Below are positions 1-7,791 of a DNA stretch of 12,113 nt, in pieces. The number at the start of each line of letters is the position of its first letter. Within the stretch, counting starts at the first letter, position 1. The position numbers were made by a program, and so were the translations under genes. The stretch is from Oehlia diaphana (lineage: Eukaryota > Glomeromycota > Glomeromycetes > Glomerales > Glomeraceae), in contig QZLH01000372.1 in NCBI GenBank assembly GCA_003833135.1, positions 66,151 through 78,263 on the forward strand, in the 5' to 3' direction. The notes under the pieces were generated by a model. It was given only the letters and a program-made list of their open reading frames with translations. It was not told the origin of the DNA and made no database searches.

Positions 1-181
1 AAACGTTGCGAAAACGTTTTTTATTAAGTATTTCATAAAAAAAAAAAACGTTTTGCAAACGTTTTCAGGATCGGTTAAACGGGTCGGTCAAACGGTCGGT
101 CAGAGGTCTTTGACCGACCGATATCGGTCACGGTCATGACCGGTCATAACCGGTTAATGACCGTGACCGTTGCCATCCCTA
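1..181. mobile_element. Right-hand end of a hAT-like DNA transposon (partial, body lies left of the window)
   Basis: This stretch is much richer in GC than the rest of the window and is packed with inverted repeats. The boundary is sharp: the sequence ends ...TTGCCATCCCTA at 181 and plain AT-rich DNA follows. Read inward the end is TAGGGATGGCAACGG, like the CAGGGATG/TAGGGATG termini known for hAT (Ac-type) elements. The subterminal part carries many GACCG/CGGTC motifs and, further in, AACGTTTT motifs (2-60). Many short subterminal motifs are typical of hAT ends, where transposase binds. The 8 bp after the end, TATCCATG (182-189), would be the expected target-site duplication, but the partner end is outside the window. 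No transposase coding is visible. A non-autonomous element or another superfamily is possible. Confidence 0.55.
93..169. repeat. Nested palindromes in the transposon end
   Basis: Several perfect inverted repeats sit side by side. CGGTCGGTCA (93-102) pairs with TGACCGACCG (111-120). GACCGATATCGGTC (116-129) is a 14-bp palindrome. CGGTCACGGTCAT (125-137) pairs with ATGACCGTGACCG (157-169), and its loop contains the palindromes TGACCGGTCA (137-146) and AACCGGTT (148-155). They are built from one GACCG-type motif in both orientations, which suggests binding sites for a dimeric transposase or a foldback structure. Confidence 0.8.
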
Positions 182-189
182 TATCCATG

Positions 190-1431
190 GCTCTACCTTT
201 TTCATTATTTAAAAATTTGATGATAAAGCTTTCATACACTACTCTGTAGGAAATTAAATATTTTAATACAAATTTACCTTCAGTCAGTAAACATTACAAA
301 TGTCTATAGTCAAAAAATAGTTAAAATATTACTATACATTTTTGCATATAAATTAGTAAGGTTATTTATCTTTTATATAAGATCTATTGTTTGAAACTTT
401 TTATGCTAAATGAAAATTTCAGTTAGATTTAATTTTAAATGAGCAGATGATTTTAAACTACTTGAAAAAAAGAAAAAGTGTATAATTAACAAAAGCAAAT
501 ATTGTAGTAATGGCAAATTGACAATGAAAAACATTTACTGATAAATTTAATAACTACATTATCTTTACAAGATAACAACAATAATAGTACAATAATGTTA
601 TTTTATATTTATAATATCTTTTAAATATTGTTATCAAATGTTCAACAAGTAAGAATATATTAAGTGTTAAGAGTCTCCTAAGTAATTAATTTTATTATCA
701 TTTGTTGAAGAATTTAAAGAATAGGATATTATCAATATTGTCATCAACTGAGAATGTCAGTTTTTATTTTAAAGTCTTCGTTTTGGTGAAATAAGAATGC
801 ATTTTAACCAGTAATAATATCTTAAAAGTTGGAATACTTTAAATAAATTTTAATATTTTTTTAAGTCAGAATTTTTGTTCTATTTATGTGTTACTATTTA
901 TTTAGTTTCTGAATTTCCTATGGATTTGATTCTATAATAAGCCCAATTGGTATTACTTGATAAGTTTAGTGAATTCTACTTATAAATAGGGCTTAATATT
1001 TAATATTATCATAAGTCAGTAATGATCTAAAATAATTAAATTTAACATAATAGCAATATATGCATGTTTTATAATTAAGATCAATTAATTACTTGTTTCT
1101 AACCAGAACTCAGTAGAAAGCTCATTAAAAATTGTATATCATAGTTATTTGGAGAATGGACCAGATATCCTACAGATTATCTGTCTTTTGCTTTGTAAAT
1201 TTCATCATCAATCATTCACAATTTGAAAATTAAACTAGAGAATTTCAAAAGAAAATTCTTGAATTTACTTTCTTTTCAAGTTTAAACTTTAAGATGTTTT
1301 GATGTTAAAAATGTTCAATTTTTAATGCTATTTATAAATTACAATGAAGGTAACTTTGATGATTCATTATTTTTAAAGTATACTACATTTATAAATGCTA
1401 AATTTATTAAATTATATATCCAAGTTTTTTT
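190..1431. other. AT-rich intergenic DNA with no recognised gene
   Basis: I see only short open frames without domain-like composition, homopolymer runs and AT-rich simple sequence. No tRNA, rRNA or recognisable transposon coding was found by eye. Confidence 0.6.
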
Positions 1432-1674
1432 TCAGTTGTTTTCTTTTATTTCTTTATCATATAAAATTTTCATATTTATTTCTTTTGCAATTTGCTCAAT
1501 CCCAGTCAGCTGAGTGAAGGTCACTTCATTAATATCTGGTGGTCCATAGCATAATTATAGCTTTTCCCAGAAAAGGTCTGAATTATTCTTCTCAATTGTC
1601 TTTACTTACAATTGCAGACATTGGCTGACTAAGTCATTTCTATTAATCTTCAATTTATAGATATGGACATTAGT
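1432..1674 (-). pseudogene. Possible decayed coding remnant, reverse strand, unknown protein
   Basis: One reverse-strand frame runs from an upstream stop (complement of 1675-1677) to a terminal TGA (complement of 1432-1434) with two internal TAA stops (complements of 1606-1608 and 1555-1557). Despite the stops, its composition is protein-like rather than the Lys/Asn/Ile/Phe/stop mix of the surrounding DNA. Examples are 'NDLVSQCLQL', 'NNSDLFWEKL' and 'GPPDINEVTFTQLTGIEQ', followed by 'IAKEINMKILYDKEIKENN' just before the end. There is a GTAAGT on the reverse strand exactly at the first internal stop, so a splice site there is conceivable, but I see no acceptor at a normal distance. I do not recognise the family. 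An old gene or transposon fragment is the likeliest reading; chance is not excluded. Confidence 0.35.
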
Positions 1675-2398
1675 CTACTGTATAATTTAGTTATCAATTA
1701 TTAATTATACTGAAATACTAATATGGATTATAGATATTGCACAAAGTATAAACAGATAGTTTTTTCCCTCTGACTTTCTATCGGTATATGGAAACTAAAT
1801 AAATACACTAAACAAAAATTTTTATATTAAAACAATGAAATGTTTTACATGAAAAGAAAAGAAATTTATAATATATTCCTTGGCGATATGGTATTCTTTA
1901 CCATTAAATTGAATTTTACGAGGTAAAAAGTTTTAGAAAGAAAGTCACAAATAATAAATATAATATAAAAGTCTAATTACTGTAGCATATTTAAATTAAA
2001 TTTAGAAATGATCAGCACAAATCACGTAGACGTGACATTTTTCTGCGGTGATACTGATGTATTATCAGTTATTAATTTTACAAGATATTGTATCTCTTAT
2101 AAATTACTCATTTCTAATTTCTATCTTTACTATTAATTTTACTAATGAGCCAAGTTTTTAAGATTAAATAAAATATCAAAGTACTCCAACTATCATATTG
2201 TAAATAATAATAATAATACAATAAATTAGTTATAATCTTAAAAGGATCTTTAGTTGTATACCTGTTATAATTAATATAATTAATTATAATAGTTAAAATT
2301 TTATTTGAATATTAACTAAAATTATAAGCCTAGTTTTATGAGTTATAATATTCAGGATTTATCTATTTAACTAACATGGTTTTCTTGTTTTTTTTTTT
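1675..2398. other. AT-rich intergenic DNA with no recognised gene
   Basis: No coding signal was seen. The stretch contains a short AAT microsatellite near 2204-2218 and nothing else I can name. Confidence 0.55.
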
Positions 2399-2600
2399 AG
2401 ATCCAGAAATCTGAAGATATGGGTTTCGAAGGTAAACTTCAAAAAAGTTATTTTTTTATTTAACGAACATTGCTAATATTCATTTTCTTGTTTTTTTGTG
2501 CGTTCTAGGAAACCCTCTTCATTTCCAAGTAAAATTCTTGTAAGGTTTCATAACCTCTTTCCAACGCATCCCACTTCATGTGACATTGTTATCCAGAAAG
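2399..2600. repeat. Possible dispersed repeat or gene relic with exon-like pieces
   Basis: Sequence complexity and GC rise here relative to the flanks. On the plus strand a polyT-AG (2399-2400) is followed by 31 bases ending at a GTAAAC (2432). A second TTCTAG (2503-2508) is followed by 20 bases ending at GTAAAA (2529), so the layout imitates two tiny exons with splice sites. On the minus strand an ATG (complement of 2577-2579) opens 24 codons, including 'MKWDALERGYETLQEFYLEM', and stops at TAG (complement of 2505-2507). Neither reading gives a known domain. I think a repeat family of this fungal genome is likelier than a gene, but that is only an impression from memory. Confidence 0.3.
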
Positions 2601-3480
2601 TAGATTATTATTAGAATTATAATACAGGATATTAAAAATTATATATGATAAATATCAATATGTATATATATTAAGTTTATATTGTTAAATACTGGATATA
2701 AGCTGAATGCATTCAAAAATTTTCAATTCTTTTGGTCAAAGATCACATGTGAGTGATGTGACCCAATTTTTATGCCATACCTCTTTTTTAGTTTTTATAA
2801 AAAAAAATTTAAATTCTAATATTTTGATTCCGATTATATGATATAATGTATATTCTGATTCATTTTGAATCTCAAATATTGAACTTTTTATTACTAATAA
2901 TAAGTGAAAGCTTGAATTGTTGAATATGCAAATGTTGGGTTATTTATACACCATTCTAATAATATTTGCATGATGATTGATAATTATTGTTAAGAACTTA
3001 ATAGAAGAATATCTAAAAGAACTTTGGCAATAAATTTATTTTTGTATAGTACATATTGATCGTAATTCACTCTTCATATATCAGGTAGTTTTGAGTATGT
3101 ACTGTATGTTATCTAACATCACTAGGATGTTTACTTGATTTAGGTCTATGTGATAATTAAATGATTGGGCTTCAATGAAAAATCAATGATTAATAATTTA
3201 ATTAATTTGATATTGGTTTTTTTTTTTAAAAAAAAATAAATTTAATTGTTATATTTTCTATATTTTTTTAAATTCCAATATTTTTTTTAAAAAATTCAAA
3301 TTTTAAGAATTCAAGCACATTTATTTCTATTCAAATTTTATTGATTTTTGTCTTAAAAGAATAAATTATATTGGCATACTGATTTAGAAGTTAATACTAC
3401 AATTCCTTGTTTTGGCCTTTAATAATCATTTTCTAAAAATAAAAATTACATCATGAAATTTTCAGGTAGATCGACCCGTA
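2601..3480. other. AT-rich intergenic DNA with no recognised gene
   Basis: There is no coding signal. It includes an imperfect hairpin at 2734-2763, where GGTCA and TGACC flank the palindrome TCACATGTGA (2743-2752). It also includes a T11-A9 self-complementary run at 3217-3236. Confidence 0.55.
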
Positions 3481-3489
3481 TGGATTAGT

Positions 3490-3660
3490 TCAGAAATATG
3501 TGGAATTCTATACATTCCCATATTTCCTATGTGGATTCACATAGAATTTTGTAAAAATACTATGTGTTTCATCACAGAGTATTCAGAAAATATTGGAACT
3601 ATTCAGATTTCCACATAATTCCACATTATTTGATGTGGATTTCCATGTGGATTTTACATT
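3490..3660. repeat. Cluster of ATGTGG / CCACAT inverted repeats
   Basis: ATGTGGAATT- and ATGTGGATTT-like motifs occur at about 3498, 3530, 3632 and 3645, and opposing CCACATAATT / CCACATTATT motifs at about 3611-3630. CTATGTG (3527-3533) and CACATAG (3538-3544) form a perfect 7-bp hairpin with a GATT loop. The arrangement resembles a small foldback or MITE-like element, but I could not define its ends or a target duplication. The overlapping open frames on both strands here look like by-products of the repeats, not genes. Confidence 0.45.
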
Positions 3661-4683
3661 GAAAAAGTTTTCTGATGTTATAATTATGCAAAAGAATAAA
3701 TTAAATCTTTCAAAAAAGATCATGAAATACAGACATAAACTTTTAAAATTAAGTTGTGTTATAATCAACAAGAAAACTATTCAGTTTTATCAAAATCCGA
3801 AAGAATCTATTGCAAAAATATTAGTATATCCGTACATCTTTTTTTTTTTTATTAAGTAGATCTATGTAATATTATTTTTAAATAAAACATATTGGCTTTT
3901 TACATTGGTGAATTAAATGATCCATATACTGTATATCATGCGTATACTAAATATGATTTATTTATTTTAATTTAAATATAAGTATAAAACATTTACAATA
4001 TAAATGTTATTTAAATGACTTATAAAAAGAACTTTCCAAAAGTCTAGTGATCCTTTATTGATAAACAAACAAATAAAAAAATATAAAAATACAGTTATAA
4101 TTTAATAAAAAAAATCTCAAAAATTCCTAGAACTATTAATGTTCAATAAATTCTAGAATATATTCATATATTTTGGTAATAGTATACTTAGTTTCATTTC
4201 AATAGATATTTTATGAATTGTACTTACTATAAACCATCAATATGGTTAAATCTAAACTGTTGATAAATTTTTTAATTCTTTTTTTTCTTGGTTTAATTCT
4301 AATTTTAATTCATTCAAATTCTTTCTATATCTTCTGACATCATATTATAATTTAGTTGAATTCTAGTTCCTTCCTGAGAATTAGTAGAAAATTTAAATAT
4401 TTTGTACTTATCAAGATTAAAAGAATTCAACTTATGAATATTTTCAATTATGAGGCTAACTTCCAACTCTTTATTTTCCTGAAACGTTACTCAATTAGTC
4501 AATCTACATTACATACTCTAATTAAGTCAATAATTAAATTACTATTATTAGATTACTAGGCTTCATGAATCATGATTTTACTTAAAATAAAATACATTCC
4601 GTAGATATATGTAATAACATTAACTAAGACTAAAATCACGTGAAGATTTTTTTTTTATTTTCATAAATTTTTAAATAGACATT
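3661..4683. other. AT-rich intergenic DNA with no recognised gene
   Basis: Only short open frames dominated by Ile, Asn, Lys, Phe and Leu occur, as expected from base composition. Nothing recognisable. Confidence 0.55.
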
Positions 4684-5077
4684 CACTGGGGCTATTAATT
4701 TATTGAAAATGAATTTTACCTTAATTAATTTAAATATTTATTAAGATACAAAATTTAGGTAAAATTTAACAAAGGTGAATTCACCTTAATTTACATGTAA
4801 TATAATGTGACACATTAAATTTTATGATGAAATTCATCAAAGATAAATTAAGGTATTTTACCTTAATTTATAATAATTTTTAGATGGTTTCATTCATTTA
4901 TCTTGTATATATATAATATTGTATTAAAATTGTAAAATTTTATTTTTTAGATTTTTTTTTTTTAGCTTTTTTTTTTTAAACTGTTTTTTTAAAACTAGAA
5001 AATTTTATATTTTATTATAATAGATATAAATTGTATAATATGATAAAGATCACCTCAAGTGAATATTGCCCCTGGTG
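4684..5077. mobile_element. Candidate MITE with imperfect terminal inverted repeats
   Basis: The left end reads CACTGGGGCTATT (4684-4696). The right end, read on the opposite strand from 5077, is CACCAGGGGCAATATT. They share CAC, the GGGGC core and following AT-rich bases, which makes roughly 394 bp of AT-rich DNA with no coding capacity bounded by terminal inverted repeats. The interior contains several palindromes built on AAGGTRAA/TTYACCTT. I see no convincing target-site duplication, so the superfamily cannot be named and the pairing could be fortuitous. Confidence 0.35.
4772..4871. repeat. Three adjacent palindromes
   Basis: AAGGTGAATTCACCTT (4772-4787) is a perfect 16-bp palindrome. 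TGATGAA (4825-4831) and TTCATCA (4833-4839) pair around one base. ATAAATTAAGGTA (4843-4855) pairs perfectly with TACCTTAATTTAT (4859-4871) around a TTT loop. Related TTTTACCTTAATT also occurs near 4714-4726. Confidence 0.8.
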
Positions 5078-5730
5078 AGCATAAAAATCATTCTTTGAGT
5101 ATTAGAAGTTTCCTAATCTTTTTTTAAAAAAGGGAAATACCATAGTCATGCATAAAAATAAAAAAAATTGTACTAAATTATACACCAGAATAACATTACA
5201 ATCATACTAGTATAAATTTATTTAAATATATTGTGAAGAAATAAAATGGTATATTAAAGTCCATACATTCTTTACGTGTATTAATAACATATATAAACAT
5301 TTTTTTTTTTATTGAATTTTTTTCTTACTTGAATCTTTTATCAAGTTAGTTTATTTATCTTGTACAGATTGAAATTTTTATAAACCATTATTGTATATTT
5401 TATATTTTTTATTTTAACATGAGGTACAACAGATATGTATTAATCACTCTAAAAGTTGAAACCAAATCCCACGCGTGAGACAAAACATTATTTTTTACGT
5501 AGTATATAAAATACTGAACATTGATTGGACAAGTGTCATGTGGTCAATAAATATTTATATTTTATGCAAAGGTTACAAGGTAACACGTAACACATCATAT
5601 GAGTGCACGCTTGTTAGCTTACTTTAGTTAATCTACCTTTACTATGTATTTATTACTCATCCTTTTTGAATAAAATAAAAATAAATAAAAAAACATTGAT
5701 GTTTTCATAATTTTTTTTTTTAAAAAAAAA
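5078..5730. other. AT-rich region upstream of the kinase array
   Basis: No gene seen. It ends in a T11 run directly followed by an A run (5711-5731) that touches the first ATG of the array. Any promoter for the array would lie here, but no TATA box or other element can be assigned with confidence in such AT-rich DNA. Confidence 0.5.
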
Positions 5731-6234
5731 ATGTTAAATCAAAATATTACTGAATACCAGTGTAAAAAATGTGGAGAGAAATATACAGATATAGAGAATA
5801 AATGGTGCAAACCATGTAATATCAATTATTTTAAAAATGATTTTACAAACTGGACTAGTGGAGATGAATTAATTGATTTTATCATTCAAGATTCACAATC
5901 AAGAATTAAATATTATGATAATAGTGTAATTTATTGATGTTGAAAAAACAGGAAAAAATGATAAAATTTCTGCTATTATATATTCAGCAATATGGTCTAA
6001 CGGTTATTATGGGACAAGAAAACCTAATATAAAAGTTATATTAAAAAGTTTTAGTGATTCACAAATATTGTTGAAGAATTTCTTAATGAGGTATGAAATA
6101 CTATAAATTATTATAAATTTGAATTAAATATTTTAATGTAATAATTTATTTATAATTGACAGGTTGAACGTCATTATAATGTATATGGTATATCTCAAAA
6201 TCCGGATACAAAAGATTATATTATAGTTCTACAA
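5731..6234 (+). repeat. Kinase module 1 (zinc ribbon, N-lobe, intron, YGISQNP)
   Basis: ATG at 5731 opens 68 codons: Cys4 ribbon (Cys at codons 11, 14, 26 and 29, 'CKKCGEKYTDIENKWCKPC'), then 'NDFTNWTSGDELIDFI' and a TGA at 5935. The stop is caused by loss of the 'EWIPYNQ' stretch seen in the family, apparently a deletion of about 23 bp. The following 'FIDVEKTGKNDKISAIIYSAIW' homology, given here as FIDVEK then YSAIW, lies one frame on. The glycine loop is degenerate (GKNDKIS for GKGGFS), but the lysine-bearing strand 'KVILKSFSDSQ' is kept. A 1-bp loss near 6066 returns the original frame before the exon ends in FLNE at 6090. After the intron come 'VYGISQNPDTKDYIIVLQ' residues. This is the 5'-most copy and carries its own start codon, preceded by a T-A run. 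Confidence 0.85.
6091..6162 (+). other. Intron 1 of the kinase array (72 nt)
   Basis: It starts GTATGA right after the FLNE codons, ends GACAG, and is phase 0. Homology to the family resumes on the downstream side ('VYGISQNP'). Confidence 0.8.
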
Positions 6235-6798
6235 TATGATAAATATTGCAAAAAATGTGGTAAATATTCATCAATTTATATATACTATATATGGTGTAAA
6301 TCATGTCAAATAAATTATTTAGTGAATAATTTCACAAACTTGACTAGTGGAAATGAAAAAATTGATGATTTTATTCAAAAAATGCAATTAAAAATTGAAC
6401 ACCCTAGAGATATAATAGTTGAATGATACCATACAATCAATTTATACAATCAATTTATTGATATTAAAAAAATTAGTAAAGTTGGTGATAATACTGCTAC
6501 TATATATTTGGCAATATGGAAGGATGGTCCATTAGAATATGAATATAATAAAGTACCCAAAAGAAATTATTATGAAACAGTTATGTTAATATGCTCAAAT
6601 AATACACAAAATAAAATTGAAGAGTTTCATAAAGAGGTATAAAAATCAAGTTTATTATATATTTATATATAATAATATATTAACCTTATTTGTGTTTAAT
6701 AGGCTGAAACTTATCCAATTAAAGGTAATTCTAAACAGTCTAAAATATATGGAATATCTCAAAATCCAAATACAAAAGATTACTTTATGGTTCTACAA
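6235..6798 (+). repeat. Kinase module 2
   Basis: The exon is open from 6163, so module 1's 'DTKDYIIVLQ' runs directly into 'YDKYCKKCGKY', a second zinc ribbon (first Cys 6247; 'WCKSC' intact). 'NNFTNLTSGNEKIDDFIQ' follows. A TGA at 6424 results from loss of one G in the family's GAATGGATACC. A 13-bp tandem duplication (ATACAATCAATTT twice, 6431-6456) then puts the rest back in frame, so the exon has a single stop in about 158 codons. The glycine loop is degenerate ('SKVGDNTATIY') and the catalytic lysine appears replaced by Ile ('VMLIC' where module 4 has 'VALKC'). The exon ends at 6636; the next exon gives 'IYGISQNPNTKDYFMVLQ'. Confidence 0.85.
6637..6702 (+). other. Intron 2 of the kinase array (66 nt)
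   Basis: GTATAA...AATAG, phase 0, at the same place in the module as intron 1. Confidence 0.8.
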
Positions 6799-7321
6799 AA
6801 TGGATATTGTGAAAAATGTAGTGAACAATATACAGATATACGTAATAAAATAATGAATGGTGTAAGTTATGCCAAATAAATTATTTAAAAAATAATTTTA
6901 CAAGCTGGACAAGTGGAAATAAAACAATTGATGCCTTTATTCAAAAAATGCAATTAAAGCTTGATAATTATGATAACATAGTAGTTAAGTGGATACCATA
7001 CAATCAGTTTATTATTATTAAAAAAATAAAGCTACTACATATTCAGCAATATTGAAGGATAAATCATATGATAAAAGTATTAAGGTTATATTAAATGTTT
7101 AAATAGCTCGCAAAATAAAATTGATGAAATTCTAAATGAGGTAAAAAAATTGTTTATAAATTACTTGTTTAATTTAAATGATTAATTACTTTATTTATAT
7201 TTAAAAATAGGCTGAAAATTTTTATTCAATTGAATATAATAGTATTTATACTAGTAAAAAACTTATTATATATGGAATATCTCAAAATCCAGATACAAAA
7301 GAGTATTTTATGGTTCTTCAA
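6799..7321 (+). repeat. Kinase module 3 (most degraded)
   Basis: The ribbon starts in frame as 'NGYCEKCSEQYTDIRNK'. An insertion of about 8 bp (near 6850) shifts the frame and gives a TAA at 6877, while 'WCKLCQINYLKNNFTSWTSG' continues in another frame. The 'VKWIPYNQF' segment survives, but the glycine loop is deleted, so the strand jumps from IKKI to 'ATTYSAI'. The conserved Trp after it is now Leu (TTG). A further 1-bp loss hits the lysine codon ('VIL-CLNSSQ'). The exon still ends at ILNE (7140), in frame with its beginning, and is followed by an intron and 'IYGISQNPDTKEYFMVLQ'. Confidence 0.85.
7141..7210 (+). other. Intron 3 of the kinase array (70 nt)
   Basis: GTAAAA...AATAG, phase 0, same position as the other copies. 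Confidence 0.8.
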
Positions 7322-7791
7322 GATGGATACTGTGAAAAATGTAATGGACAATATACAGATATACTTTATAAATGGTGTAAACCATGTCAATTAAATGATT
7401 TGAAAAATAATTGAAAAATGATTTCACAAACTGGTCTAGTAAAAATAAAATAATCGATGATTTTATTCAAGGGTGGATTTGCTACAGTGTATTTAGCAAT
7501 ATGGAAGGATGGTCCATTAGAACATGATTATGATAAAAAGATATACAAAAGAGATAATTATAAAGAAGTCGCATTAAAGTGTATAAATAATTCGCAAAAT
7601 ATTACCAAAGAATTTCTAGATGAGGTATGAAGTTAATTTATAAGCTTTAAAAAATTATTTTTTAAGTATCAACTTTTTAACGTATTTTTAAATAGATTAA
7701 GGCATATTCAATTAAAAAATCTCATAATATTGTCAAGATATATGGAATATCTCAGGAACCTATTACAAAAAATTATGTTATAATTCTCCAG
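7322..7791 (+). repeat. Kinase module 4 (N-lobe intact at its 3' half)
   Basis: The ribbon reads 'DGYCEKCNGQYTDILYKWCK' with its last Cys kept. An 11-bp imperfect tandem duplication (TGAAAAATAAT/TGAAAAATGAT, 7401-7422) brings in a TGA at 7412. A deletion of about 90 bp then joins 'IDDFIQ' directly to the glycine loop 'GGFATVYLAIWKDG' (7472 on). The two changes cancel, so the loop is back in the original frame. The 'KEVALKCINNSQN' strand with its ATP-binding Lys (7577-7579) and the FLDE end of the exon (7624) are intact. After the intron, 'IKAYSIKKSHNIVKIYGISQ' continues into the C-lobe. This is the only module that could form a proper N-lobe with that C-lobe. Confidence 0.85.
7625..7695 (+). 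other. Intron 4 of the kinase array (71 nt)
   Basis: GTATGA...AATAG, phase 0. It joins the FLDE end of module 4 to IKAYS of the C-lobe exon. Confidence 0.85.

Noticed and set aside
2201..2220. AAT microsatellite as a notable repeat
   Set aside because: Only about five units, ordinary for such AT-rich DNA.
3583..3859. Overlapping open frames on both strands as small genes
   Set aside because: They fall over the ATGTGG/CCACAT repeat cluster, and their residue composition is that of AT-rich random DNA.
5926..5951. Very short intron (GTAATT...ACAG) that would remove the first TGA in module 1
   Set aside because: At 26 nt it is too short for spliceosomal introns, and the four clear introns here are 66-72 nt. 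A deletion explains the homology better.
6617..6853. 78-codon plus-strand open frame
   Set aside because: It crosses the intron at 6637-6702 and is out of frame with the zinc-ribbon/kinase homology; a shadow frame.
5731..7791. Tandem array as a CRISPR or satellite
   Set aside because: Repeat length of about 500 bp, protein-coding homology and an intron in each copy show a duplicated gene segment.
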